Of a DNA stretch of 64,000 nt, positions 55,377 to 63,868 are shown piece by piece; within the stretch, counting starts at the first letter, position 1; every line of letters starts with the position of its first letter. Origin of the DNA: Bacillota bacterium (GTDB taxonomy: Bacteria > Bacillota > Bacilli > Paenibacillales > NBRC-103111); NCBI GenBank assembly GCA_023388055.1, contig JAEWGW010000034.1:119760-183759 (forward strand). Reading direction: 5' to 3'. The position numbers were made by a program, and so were the translations under genes. The notes under the pieces were generated by a model, which was given only the letters and a program-made list of their open reading frames with translations, had not been told where the DNA came from and ran no database searches.

Positions 55377-56675
55377 TTATTCGGTCAGTCCCAGCTTGCG
55401 GAAAATGGTGTCCACATGCTTCAGATGCCACGAGGGGTTGAAGCAGTCGTCGATTTCCTCGGTGGTGAGCGTCTTGGAGATGATCGGATCCGCTTCAATA
55501 ATGGAGCGGAACTGGCGCTGCTCCTCCCATGCCTTCATGGCGTTGGGCTGAACGGTATCGTACGCCTGCTCGCGGCTGAAGCCCTTGTCGATGAGCTTGG
55601 TCATGACCCGTCCGGAGAAGGGCACGCCGTAGGTGCTTTGCATGTTGCGCTTCATATTTTCCGGGAACACGGTGAGGTTCTTGATGATGTTGCCCAGACG
55701 GTTCAGCATGTAATCCAAGAGCGCGGTGGCATCCGGCAGGATGATGCGCTCCACGGAGGAGTGGGAGATATCCCGCTCATGCCACAGCGGCACGTTCTCG
55801 TAGGCGGACAGCATGTGGCCGCGGATAACCCGGGAAAGCCCGGAGATGTTCTCGCAGCCGATGGGGTTGCGCTTGTGGGGCATAGCCGAGGAGCCTTTTT
55901 GGCCCTTAGCGAAGGGCTCCTCCACCTCGCGGAACTCGCTCTTCTGGAGTCCGCGGATTTCGGTGGCGAACTTGTCCATGGAGGTGGCGATGAGCGCCAG
56001 AGTCGCCATGTACTGAGCGTGGCGATCCCGTTGGAGAGTCTGGGTGGAGATCGGGGCGGCTTTTGTACCCAGCTTGGTGCAGACATACTCTTCAATGAAG
56101 GGATCGATGTTGGCGTAGGTGCCTACCGCACCGGAAATTTTACCGTATTGCACCTCGTCGGCCGCGCGGCGGAAACGCTCCAGGTTCCGCTTCATTTCCT
56201 CATGCCACAAGGCCATCTTCAGCCCGAAGGTAGTCGGCTCCGCATGGACGCCGTGGGTGCGCCCCATCATGGGAGTATCCTTGTAGGCAATGGCCTTGTC
56301 CCTCAGGATGGTGATAAAATTCTCCAGATCCTTCTCGAGAATCCGGTTGGCTTGAAGCAGCAAATAGCCCAACGCGGTGTCCACCACATCTGTGGAGGTA
56401 AGACCGTAGTGGACCCATTTGCGCTCGTCTCCAAGAGACTCGGAAACAGCGCGGGTAAAAGCGATCACGTCGTGACGGGTTTCCTGCTCGATTTCGTAGA
56501 TGCGGTCTATGTTGAAGGTGGCGTTGGCGCGGAGGGCGGTTACGTCCTCCTTGGGGATGACTCCCAGCTCCGACCAGGCTTCACAGGAGAGGATCTCCAC
56601 CTCCAGCCAAGCCTTGAATTTATTCTCTTCTGTCCAAATGGATGACATTTCCTTGCGGCTATAACGCTCCAGCAT
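55377..56675 (-). CDS. purB: Adenylosuccinate lyase
   Basis: A 432-residue lyase of the fumarase/aspartase superfamily acting twice in purine synthesis. TRHDVIAFTRAVSESLG, VHYGLTSTDVVDTALGYLL, MMGRTHGVHAEPTTFGLKMA (catalytic His) and the signature GSSAMPHKRNPIGCENISGL are seen in order. AGGAGG precedes the ATG. Gaps of 197 nt to purC and 510 nt to purK are non-coding. Confidence 0.97.
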   Translation of the reverse strand: MLERYSRKEMSSIWTEENKFKAWLEVEILSCEAWSELGVIPKEDVTALRANATFNIDRIYEIEQETRHDVIAFTRAVSESLGDERKWVHYGLTSTDVVDTALGYLLLQANRILEKDLENFITILRDKAIAYKDTPMMGRTHGVHAEPTTFGLKMALWHEEMKRNLERFRRAADEVQYGKISGAVGTYANIDPFIEEYVCTKLGTKAAPISTQTLQRDRHAQYMATLALIATSMDKFATEIRGLQKSEFREVEEPFAKGQKGSSAMPHKRNPIGCENISGLSRVIRGHMLSAYENVPLWHERDISHSSVERIILPDATALLDYMLNRLGNIIKNLTVFPENMKRNMQSTYGVPFSGRVMTKLIDKGFSREQAYDTVQPNAMKAWEEQRQFRSIIEADPIISKTLTTEEIDDCFNPSWHLKHVDTIFRKLGLTE

Positions 56676-56754
56676 GTGGAACCTCCTAATATTGTGCTTA
56701 TTGCTTGTATAGTGCGCCAGTGGGGACGGCGATTACGTGATTTCATTAATTGTT

Positions 56755-56818
56755 AGTGTGGTCAAATGTGAGTGTGGTCAAATGTGAGTGTGGCTAAATG
56801 TGAGTGGTGGCCAAATGC
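56755..56818. repeat. 16-bp tandem repeat in the purB-purK gap
   Basis: AGTGTGGTCAAATGTG occurs twice exactly, then AGTGTGGCTAAATGTG and AGTGGTGGCCAAATGC, four contiguous 16-bp units. Confidence 0.87.
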
Positions 56819-56992
56819 AAAAGTGCAGTTATTTTCCCCCGTTCCTTACTATAAAAGGGGGCTTCCTGCAAAAGTGCAGTTATTTTTAGTCATTCGGCTA
56901 CCAAACGGGGCGTTTCCGCAAAATAACTGTATTTTTGCAGGATAGGTGGCCGCTGGCGCCAAAGTTTACAAAATAACTGCACTTTTGCAGGA
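56817..56992. repeat. 50-bp-period repeat module, GCAAAAGTGCAGTTATTT family
   Basis: GCAAAAGTGCAGTTATTTT at 56817 and 56868 (51 bp). The inverted form, AAAATAACTGTATTTTTGCA and AAAATAACTGCACTTTTGCA, follows near 56920 and 56970 (50 bp). Forward pair then inverted pair: the four copies can fold into a long two-part stem. Confidence 0.88.
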
Positions 56993-57138
56993 TGGGCTGG
57001 TGGGCTGGAGTACGCCGCGTCCGGGCATCAGCCAGGATCGGCTGCGTTGCGGCAGGCATCAGCCAGGATGGGCTGGTGGGCCGGAGTAGGCCGCGTCCGG
57101 GCATCAGCCAGGATCGCTGCGTGCGGCGGGCATGAGCC
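56988..57138. repeat. Tandem duplication of about 76 bp in the purB-purK gap
   Basis: CAGGATGGGCTGGTGGGC starts both copies (56988 and 57064), and each ends near GCGG-x-GGCAT. Each copy also contains an internal CATCAGCCAGGATSG echo. Differences are few single bases. Confidence 0.85.
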
Positions 57139-57185
57139 GACAACATCCGGCCTATGCGGCCTCACGGGCGCAAATACTCTACCCT

Positions 57186-58379
57186 CTAGCTCCACCCCTT
57201 ACATTCCTCCGCCCAGATGCCGGTCTCCCGGACCCAGGCCAGCGCTGCATCCGTGTCCTGCGCCAGCAGGTTCACGTGGCCCATCTTCCGCCGGGCCTTG
57301 GCCTCGGCTTTGCCGTAGAGGTGGAGCTTCAGCGCCACCCCCTCCGGCTCCTTCTCCTGCGCCGCCAGCCAATCCAGCAGCAGGGCCTGATGCTCGCCCA
57401 GCACATTCACCATCACCACCGGGGATAACAGCTCCACCGGGCCCAACGGCAAATTGCAAACGGCCCGCACATGCTGCTCAAACTGGGAGGTGGCACAGGC
57501 CTCCATGGTGTAGTGGCCCGAGTTGTGGGGGCGGGGGGCCAGCTCATTCACGTACAGCTCGCCGGACTCCGTCACAAACATCTCCACTGCCAGCAGGCCC
57601 ACCATGTCCATAGACTCCGCCAGCCGGGCGGCCAGCTCCTCGGCCCGCTGCCGGACTTCCGCAGGAATCCGCGCCGGTACAATGGACAGGTGCAGGATGT
57701 TGCCCACGTGGATGTTTTCCGCCACCGGGAAGACCTTCACCTCACCCCGGGGGCTTCTGGCGGCAATGGCCGAGATCTCCTGCCGGAAGGCGATGAACTG
57801 CTCCAGCACCAGCTCCACGCCGCTTTGGCTGAGAGACGCATAGGCGGCTCCGCATTCGTCCGGCGAACGCAGCACCCATTGGCCCTTGCCGTCGTAGCCG
57901 CCGGAGACTGTCTTCAGCACACAGGGTGTGCCGAACCGGACTACTGCCGCTTCCAGTTCCGCCAGGCTGCCAACCGGTGCGTAAGGGGCCACCGGAACTC
58001 CGGCGGCCTCGATGGCCCGCTTCTCCCGCAGCCGGTGCTGGGTGGTGTGCAGCAGCTTGCTGCCTTGAGGCACATAAGACTCCCGGGCCAGCATCTCCGC
58101 CACCCCGGAGCTGACATTCTCGAATTCGTAGGTAATTACATCCGAAATCCGCGCCAGCTCCCGGGCCGCTTCTTCGTCACCGTAGGACGCCGTAATCTGG
58201 CGGGCTCCCGCCTGCTGCATAGGCGAATCCGCTGACGGCTCCAGCGTGGCGAAGCGGTAGCCCATGCGGGTGCCCGCCAAGGCCAGCATCCGGCCCAGCT
58301 GTCCGCCGCCCAGCACCCCGATGGTGCTGCCGGGCAGGATCACTTTTCCCGGCCCGCCCAATCTGTCATTTCCGTTCAT
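57186..58379 (-). CDS. purK: N5-carboxyaminoimidazole ribonucleotide synthase
   Basis: A 397-residue ATP-grasp enzyme turning AIR, ATP and bicarbonate into N5-CAIR. TIGVLGGGQLGRMLALAG, VITYEFENVS, LKTVSGGYDGKGQWVL, FIAFRQEISAIAAR and ELAPRPHNSGHYTMEAC (metal ligands) are family blocks in order. ATG at 58379 is used; a GTG one codon upstream is equally spaced from GGTGG. It follows purE by 100 nt. Confidence 0.96.
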   Translation of the reverse strand: MNGNDRLGGPGKVILPGSTIGVLGGGQLGRMLALAGTRMGYRFATLEPSADSPMQQAGARQITASYGDEEAARELARISDVITYEFENVSSGVAEMLARESYVPQGSKLLHTTQHRLREKRAIEAAGVPVAPYAPVGSLAELEAAVVRFGTPCVLKTVSGGYDGKGQWVLRSPDECGAAYASLSQSGVELVLEQFIAFRQEISAIAARSPRGEVKVFPVAENIHVGNILHLSIVPARIPAEVRQRAEELAARLAESMDMVGLLAVEMFVTESGELYVNELAPRPHNSGHYTMEACATSQFEQHVRAVCNLPLGPVELLSPVVMVNVLGEHQALLLDWLAAQEKEPEGVALKLHLYGKAEAKARRKMGHVNLLAQDTDAALAWVRETGIWAEECKGWS

Positions 58380-58479
58380 CACAGCGTGTCCACCTTACCT
58401 TTCCCTTGTGCCCGCGGCATCCCGGCATCCCTTGGATTTCCCTTCCCTCCGGCCCTTGCAGCTGCCGCAGGTGCCCGGC

Positions 58480-58968
58480 CTATACCAGCCGGTCGCTGCT
58501 CTCCGCCGCTTCCTTGCCAATCCGCTCCCGCCGTGCCGCCACCTTAGCTGACAGCTCCGGGTCGAAGGCCCCTAGAATCTGGGCGGCCAAGAGCCCTGCA
58601 TTGGTGGCTCCGGCGTTGCCGATGGCAACCGTCGCCACGGGGATGCCGCCGGGCATCTGGACAATGGATAACAGGGAGTCCAGCCCGTTTAAGGTGGAGC
58701 TCTTCACCGGGACGCCAATTACCGGCAGCACCGTCTTCGCCGCCACCATTCCCGGCAGGTGGGCAGCACCGCCTGCTCCGGCGATGATCACCTTGATGCC
58801 GCGTCCGGCCGCCTGCTCCGCATACTGAAACATCAGATCCGGCGTGCGGTGTGCGGACACCACCTTCTTTTCGTAAGGGATACCGAATTCCTCCAAGGGC
58901 TGGCAGGCAAGCTTCATGGTTTCCCAATCCGACTGGCTGCCCATGATTACCCCGACAACTGGCGTCAT
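58480..58968 (-). CDS. purE: N5-CAIR mutase
   Basis: A 162-residue class I PurE. VGVIMGSQSDWETMKLACQP is the nucleotide-binding start, VVSAHRTPDLMFQYAEQA carries the active-site His, and IAGAGGAAHLPGMVAAKT and NAGATNAGLLAAQILG follow. It is the first gene of the purine cluster, reached by a leader of about 550 nt with a purine riboswitch. AAGGTCG precedes the ATG. Confidence 0.96.
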   Translation of the reverse strand: MTPVVGVIMGSQSDWETMKLACQPLEEFGIPYEKKVVSAHRTPDLMFQYAEQAAGRGIKVIIAGAGGAAHLPGMVAAKTVLPVIGVPVKSSTLNGLDSLLSIVQMPGGIPVATVAIGNAGATNAGLLAAQILGAFDPELSAKVAARRERIGKEAAESSDRLV

Positions 58969-59410
58969 GCGAACGACCTTCTTTCCGTAGAGACAGTATA
59001 ATTATGAATACATCCGGCGGACAGGGCCTCCAAAATCGTTTTCCCCTGCAAAAATCCCCCAAAAGTGACAAGATGCTCCGAAGCGTATTCCGGGTACTTT
59101 TGAGGGAGACCCGTTTGAAGATGTGCATGAACCAGCACCCTCATAAAAAACAACGCGGCAAGCCAATATTCACCTGTGGCCGCAAAAGCAGATAGCCGCA
59201 GGCAAAAGGCAAGGAAGGACCCCAAAGGGTCCAGCCTTCCCGGCGGTTTCCCAGGCGTGTCTGACACGCCCTGCGCGCATGCAGCATACAAGCGAACCCC
59301 CCCGCTAAACCGGGGCGCCTGCTGCACACACAAAAGCAATTGACGGATATGAGCGAATATGGCTGCCGCGTAAAAATCCCGCAGGGCAAACCCAAATAAA
59401 GCATCCTTCG
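58969..59410 (-). other. Long untranslated leader between riboswitch and purE
   Basis: About 440 nt with no supported gene. On the minus strand several hairpins can form: GGCGTGT/ACACGCC (59254-59270), GGACCC/GGGTCC with an outer GGAA/TTCC (59213-59240, followed by a T-rich stretch), and a GCGG/CCGC stem ahead of TTGTTTTTT near 59140-59170. One of the last two is probably the terminator controlled by the riboswitch, but I cannot tell which. Confidence 0.5.
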
Positions 59411-59477
59411 CTCGTAGTCCGGTCATTTACGGTAACCGGGTAGAAACGTTCGGGCCCTATTCCCGAATATATACGAG
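59411..59477 (-). ncRNA. Purine riboswitch aptamer, guanine class
   Basis: On the minus strand P1 is CTCGTA/TACGAG. The core contains TATATTCGGGAATAGGGCCC, GTTTCTACCCGGTTACCGTA and AATGACCGGACTACGAG, matching the conserved J1/2, L2, J2/3, L3 and J3/1 parts of the purine aptamer. The specificity base in GACTA is C, which selects guanine/hypoxanthine over adenine. An outer pairing GCATTCG/CGAAGGATGC could extend P1. Placed upstream of purE, it should turn the cluster off when guanine is plentiful. Confidence 0.93.
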
Positions 59478-59521
59478 TTAAACAGCGAATGCAAAATAGT
59501 ACAGTTTACTTGTTCATGTTA

Positions 59522-59551
59522 AGTTTAACAGCCGTGCAGCGGCTATGTCAA
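59522..59551 (-). promoter_or_regulatory. purE operon promoter
   Basis: A perfect -35 (TTGACA, 59546-59551 on the minus strand) is separated by 17-18 bp from TTAAACT (-10, 59522-59528). Transcription would start near 59515, about 40 nt before the riboswitch aptamer. Confidence 0.75.
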
Positions 59552-59556
59552 CCTTA

Positions 59557-59600
59557 AAAACCGAACATTTGTGTAGATCAAGTAAATATAGTTCGTATTT
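59557..59600. promoter_or_regulatory. Two inverted PurBoxes (PurR operator)
   Basis: AAAACCGAACATT (plus strand, 59557-59569) fits the Bacillus PurBox consensus AWWWCCGAACWWT exactly. AAATACGAACTAT on the minus strand (59588-59600) fits with one mismatch. They face each other across 18 bp just upstream of the -35 box, the arrangement bound by the PRPP-responsive PurR repressor. Confidence 0.88.
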
Positions 59601-59632
59601 TAACAGCGGTTTCAAAGCGCCTCACCGCCCCG

Positions 59633-61015
59633 TCAAGGAGCCAGAAGCTTCAACGCTGCCTGAAGCTGCGGGTCATTCTGCTTCAACTGCGCCGCCAGCA
59701 GCTCTGTCATCTTCCGCAGGGTGTCCCCGCCCACCGTGCCGGTGCCTTGCAAACCCTGCGCCGACTGGAACGCCTTCACAGCCTCTGCTGTTTTCCCGTC
59801 GAAGTAACCATCCTTCCGGCCGGGGTCAAAACCCAGCGCCGCCAGCATCACCTGGATGCTTTTCACCTCAGTGGCGTAGCTGTCCTGCTTCCATTCCTTA
59901 TCCAGGCTCACATACGGCAAAGACGCATATTCCGGCAGAGCCACCTCTATATCTGGAGCGATGCCTGTTTTGTGAATCCATGTGCCATCGGGGGTCAGCC
60001 ACTTGGCGTTGGTGTATTTCACAGTAGAGCCGTCCTTCAGGTTCATGATGGTCTGGGCCGTACCCTTGCCAAAGGTCTTCTCCCCTACCAGCTTGGCACC
60101 CGCGGATTCCTGCAGAGCCCCCGCCAGAATCTCCCCGGCGCTGGCAGTGCCACCGTCGATCAGGCCCACCATAGGCAGCCCGTCCACACTGGGGTTTTTG
60201 CCGCTGCCTCTGGCCCGGTACTCCTGGGTGCGCCCATTACGGTCCTCCACCTTGAGCAGGGTTTTGCCTGCGGGAAGCAGCATTTCGCCGATTTCCACCG
60301 CCTGATCCAGTAACCCTCCGGGGTTCTGCCGCAGATCCAGCACCAGCCCCTTCATACCCTTGGCCTTCAGGTCCGCCAGCTGCTTGGCAAAATCCGCCGC
60401 TGTTGTCTCCGAAACCGTGGAAATCTGAATCACGCCGATCCCATTATCCAACAAGTTGCTGTATACCGTTTCGATGGGGATCACATCCCGGATCACCGTG
60501 ACCTGAATGGGGTCTGTTTCACCCGGTCTTTCAATGGTAAGCTCCGCCTTGGTGCCCTTTTCGCCGCGGAGCAGCTTCACAGCCTCCGTGGACTTCATGC
60601 CGATCAGGCTGGTATCTCCCAGCTTGATAATCCGGTCATTGGGCTTCAGCCCCGCCTTTTCGGCAGGTGCGCCTTTAATGGGAGAAACGATGACAATCCG
60701 TCCGTCCCGCTCCTCAATCTCTGCTCCAATGCCCACAAACGAAGAGCTGATCACCTCGCCGAAGCTTTTGGATTCCTCCTGGTTCATATAAACGGAGTAC
60801 GGATCATTTAGCGCCTTCATCATGCCATCCAGCGCCCCGTCCACCAGCTTGGTTTTATCGACAGGCTCCACATATTGCGCGGATAGATGCTCATAGACCG
60901 CATCCACCTTGTCCCACTTCTCATAATGGTTGCGGGTATACGCGAAGGTTAAGCCGCTGGCGGCCACCGCCGTGACGATGACTGTGGTTACTGTGCTCCT
61001 GAAGCGATTGCCCAT
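59633..61015 (-). CDS. Carboxyl-terminal processing protease (S41, CtpA type)
   Basis: A 460-residue membrane-anchored or exported serine protease. Residues 1-26 are a signal/anchor segment. A PDZ domain spans about 95-180 (GIGAEIEERDGRIVIVSPIK, AGLKPNDRIIKLGDTSL). The S41 core has LVLDLRQNPGGLLDQAVEI, the catalytic Ser in IDGGTASAGEILAGAL and Lys in GEKTFGKGTAQTI. A peptidoglycan-binding domain of PG_binding_1 type is at about 385-450 (VMLAALGFDPGRKDGYFDG). Probable role: processing of exported or cell-wall proteins. GGGAGGTCC supports the start. Confidence 0.92.
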   Translation of the reverse strand: MGNRFRSTVTTVIVTAVAASGLTFAYTRNHYEKWDKVDAVYEHLSAQYVEPVDKTKLVDGALDGMMKALNDPYSVYMNQEESKSFGEVISSSFVGIGAEIEERDGRIVIVSPIKGAPAEKAGLKPNDRIIKLGDTSLIGMKSTEAVKLLRGEKGTKAELTIERPGETDPIQVTVIRDVIPIETVYSNLLDNGIGVIQISTVSETTAADFAKQLADLKAKGMKGLVLDLRQNPGGLLDQAVEIGEMLLPAGKTLLKVEDRNGRTQEYRARGSGKNPSVDGLPMVGLIDGGTASAGEILAGALQESAGAKLVGEKTFGKGTAQTIMNLKDGSTVKYTNAKWLTPDGTWIHKTGIAPDIEVALPEYASLPYVSLDKEWKQDSYATEVKSIQVMLAALGFDPGRKDGYFDGKTAEAVKAFQSAQGLQGTGTVGGDTLRKMTELLAAQLKQNDPQLQAALKLLAP

Positions 61016-61178
61016 CTGTAGGACCTCCCGAGGCTTTCCGCGGGGGAAAACCGGTTATGCAAGCTTATGCCGGATGCCGTTTTGCGCGACCGGTCTTTAA
61101 ATGGATATTTTACCATACCGCGGTGAGCTCTCCAAACCCGGCATTTTCCAGCTGGCCCGGCAGTCCCTTCCCTTCTGC

Positions 61179-62543
61179 TCAATACCCTCCAGGCAAAGGA
61201 AGCTCCCCCGCAGCCGGAGCGCCCTTCTGCACCCAATCCAGAAACAGCTGGTAGTCCGCCTCCGTCTGTCTGGCATAGGATACCGCCCACAGGGCCAGAT
61301 CCCGGGCAAACACACCGCCCTTTTCCCCCATGGCCCCGGCAATTTCATCCTCGCTGTGATACGCCAACACGCCATTTTCCACATCCGCATCCGCCCGGGC
61401 ATGAGCCTTCGCCGTAATCCGCCCCATGATCTCCAGCGCCTCCAGGAAATCCTGTTTCCCCTCCAGATCGGACAGCTTCAGCTTCTTCTTATATGGGGAG
61501 CGCTCCCGGATGTAATACTGCTTGCCCCCGAAGGTCAAATACCCCAGGAACGGGTCCGCCTCATGATGCATCGCCTGCTGCGTTGTGGCCACACGCCTGC
61601 CCTGATGGCCGAATTCCTGCCAGAACTCCTCCCGGTACGGCAAGAAGTAGGCCGGCACCGGCACCCGCGCCTCCTTTACCTCCAGCACCACATCATCCAT
61701 GGCATCCACCGCCCCGCCCCCTTCAATGAGCAGATAATAGCGGTCCAGTCCGATGGACGCCGTCCCTGAGCCTTTTTTCACCACCATATCCTTTATCCTG
61801 AAAAAGTGGGGCTCCAGCTCCCGTTTACGTCCCAGCACCGCCACATATTCCTCCCAGGCCGCCAACAGCGCCCTGCGGGTTCCCGGCTCCACCTCCACCA
61901 GCTCCTCCGAACGGACAAACCGCCGGTCCCGGCCGCCTGCCGTAACCGACAGCATAAACTTGTGGGGCTCCCGCTTTTCCAGCTTGCGAAGCAGCTTGCG
62001 GATGCTTCCGTCAGTGTTGTCCTCACTGAACTGCAGCCGGGACGGATCCTCCTCCCGTTCGGCGAATTTGCGGATCTGCCGGTAATAGGCCTGTGCATAC
62101 GCCTCGATGGCTTCAATGCGCTCCTGCTCGTCTTGCCCCAGCTCCTTGCCCGCCAAGGCTATACTTGCGGACATCCGCAGCAGGTCGTACAGATACGAAC
62201 CCAGGCAGCCCTCATCGAAATCATTGATATCGTAAACCAGGTCCCCGTTTTCGTCCTTGAAGGCGCCGAAATTCTCCAGATGCAGATCCCCCTGCACCCA
62301 AGTCGGCCGGTTGTCCGCCGTATGGTAGGGAAACCACTCCCGGGACACATCGGAATAGAACAGGTACGCGCTCCCCCTGAAAAAGGAATACGGCGACTCC
62401 GCCATTTTGCTGTATTTCATCATCCGGCCGGTCTGGTCCAGCTTCATAATGCGGATGTCGAATTCGTCGAACATGGTGGCCAGCGCCTGCTGCCGGAGAT
62501 GGCGGTGGGTAAACTTGACCTTCTCGATGATGGACTCGTACAT
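61179..62543 (-). CDS. DUF2252 family protein
   Basis: A 454-residue cytosolic protein of the DUF2252 family, which has a kinase-like fold. FFRGSAYLFYSDV, VQGDLHLENFGAFKDENGDL, VYDINDFDEGCLGSYLYDLL (Asp residues like the HxD and DFD motifs of phosphotransferases), GLDRYYLLIEGGG and the C-terminal LGRITAKAHARAD-type segment are visible. Substrate unknown. The ATG at 62543 has AGGAGG 11 nt upstream; upstream codons to 62636 are rejected. Confidence 0.86.
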   Translation of the reverse strand: MYESIIEKVKFTHRHLRQQALATMFDEFDIRIMKLDQTGRMMKYSKMAESPYSFFRGSAYLFYSDVSREWFPYHTADNRPTWVQGDLHLENFGAFKDENGDLVYDINDFDEGCLGSYLYDLLRMSASIALAGKELGQDEQERIEAIEAYAQAYYRQIRKFAEREEDPSRLQFSEDNTDGSIRKLLRKLEKREPHKFMLSVTAGGRDRRFVRSEELVEVEPGTRRALLAAWEEYVAVLGRKRELEPHFFRIKDMVVKKGSGTASIGLDRYYLLIEGGGAVDAMDDVVLEVKEARVPVPAYFLPYREEFWQEFGHQGRRVATTQQAMHHEADPFLGYLTFGGKQYYIRERSPYKKKLKLSDLEGKQDFLEALEIMGRITAKAHARADADVENGVLAYHSEDEIAGAMGEKGGVFARDLALWAVSYARQTEADYQLFLDWVQKGAPAAGELPLPGGY

Positions 62544-62685
62544 AAGCGGCAGATCCTCCTCTATAGCAAAAACACACCCTGCTGCAAACGGCAATAAGGG
62601 TGTGCTTCGCGTGTGTGGCTGTTCTATTCCCAGCATAAAACCGGGCCGGGGCCAAAGTCAAATCGTTGCCGGCTCCTTAAGCTCC

Positions 62686-63297
62686 TTACTCCACCGGCTG
62701 GCGGATGATGGTCTGCAGCTTGTCCGGCGCGGCGCGTCTGGGGTCGCCCAGATAGATCTCGTGATGCTTGCCCCGGAGACGGAGACCCTGCTCCTCGATA
62801 AAAGCATGCAGCCGCTCAATCGTAGGTGCTTCCTCGGCGTAAGGACCAATGTGCAGCACCTGGGCACATTTCCCCTCATCCAAGCGGGCGAGGCGAGCCA
62901 GAGGCAGGGCAGGCAGCGTCTTTTTGGCAGCTGCTTGCTGCCGGGCTTCCTCCACCAGGGCTGGAGTAATAAAATCCGGCTGCAGAATCAGCGAGGTCCA
63001 TTTCCAGTTCCCTTTGCGTTCCATGCTAAACGCCTCGATGGGCTCGCTCCACCACAGGCCCTCCAGGGGCATGACACCATAATCCATGCCGTCCGGCTTA
63101 CGTTTTTTTATCATAAACTTCAGGGTGTAGGACAGGGAATACAGCGCCTCCACCGCCTCCTGATAGGCCGGTGCCGTGTTGGGATCCCCCTCCCCGTCGA
63201 TCATCAGAAACTGCAGCGGCGGCACCTCCACCAGCAGCGGCTCCGTTTTGGCCCGGTACAGCTCCCGGTAGGTTTTCTTCAAATCCAGCTTCTCCAT
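62686..63297 (-). CDS. GyrI-like domain protein
   Basis: A 203-residue stand-alone GyrI-like small-molecule-binding protein. LDLKKTYRELYRAKTEPLLV, FLMIDGEGDPNTAPAYQEAV, LYSLSYTLKFMIKKR, GLWWSEPIEAF and CAQVLHIGPYAEEAPTIERL followed by a C-terminal KHHEIYLGDPRR are typical of the cyclopropanation-hydrolase/SOUL-like subgroup. It lacks a DNA-binding domain. The ATG at 63297 has GGAGG 12 nt upstream; ATG 63309 would abut that site. Confidence 0.86.
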   Translation of the reverse strand: MEKLDLKKTYRELYRAKTEPLLVEVPPLQFLMIDGEGDPNTAPAYQEAVEALYSLSYTLKFMIKKRKPDGMDYGVMPLEGLWWSEPIEAFSMERKGNWKWTSLILQPDFITPALVEEARQQAAAKKTLPALPLARLARLDEGKCAQVLHIGPYAEEAPTIERLHAFIEEQGLRLRGKHHEIYLGDPRRAAPDKLQTIIRQPVE

Positions 63298-63663
63298 TGT
63301 ATCGCACATCCTCCTTGGGTTGTCTTCCCTCTGTCTCTCCTTTTCAGTATACCCCGGCGCTGTGACAACAGATGGTCAGGTTTCCAAAATGGGAGGCAAG
63401 CGGGGAGGTGAGGAGGAGGCCGCCCCCTTCCTAGCCAGCCAACCCTACTCCTCGTTGGGAGATGGCAATGCAGTACGGGATTCGCCGCGATGGTGGGTTG
63501 TAAGATAGTTTAGTTCGGGGAGTTAGCGGGAGTGTTGAGGCGATAGAGTTGAGGCGAACAACAGGTGTTTTGTCCTCTTATGCTGTATGATCCCCTCCGC
63601 TCAGGAAGGGAATGGGATGCAGTTGAGTATACTCTCGCTTTCCACTAGCAGCTATCCGCGCAG
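63298..63663. other. Non-coding gap
   Basis: No credible gene or RNA is seen in this stretch. Confidence 0.45.
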
Positions 63664-63856
63664 CAAATCTAACGGAAGTGAGAGACCTTATTTGCCCCGA
63701 ATCCAGTGGGCAAAAAATCTAACGGAAGCAGGAGCCGCTATTAGGTCCAAAACGGGGATGAGGCAGGCCGTTTGTGGCAAATAGCGGCTCTCACCGCCGT
63801 TAGATTTTTTAAAGTGGTGTTTTGGGCAAAATAGCGGCTCTGGCCACCGTTAGAAT
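63664..63856. repeat. 50-bp-period repeat module, AAATCTAACGGAAG family
   Basis: AAATCTAACGGAAGTGAGAG and AAATCTAACGGAAGCAGGAG at 63665 and 63715, exactly 50 bp apart. The inverted form, AATAGCGGCTCTCACCGCCG and AATAGCGGCTCTGGCCACCG (both continuing TTAGA), follows at 63780 and 63830, again 50 bp apart. Confidence 0.88.
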
Positions 63857-63868
63857 CGCCCGTGGCCT

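Noticed and set aside
56898..57146. Minus-strand 82-codon frame in the purB-purK gap
   Set aside because: It only reads through the 76-bp tandem duplication and hairpin repeats, giving a repetitive product without a binding site.
58965..59426. Minus-strand 153-codon frame in the purE leader
   Set aside because: It starts within the riboswitch aptamer, has no binding site and overlaps the purE start; its sequence is explained by structured leader RNA.
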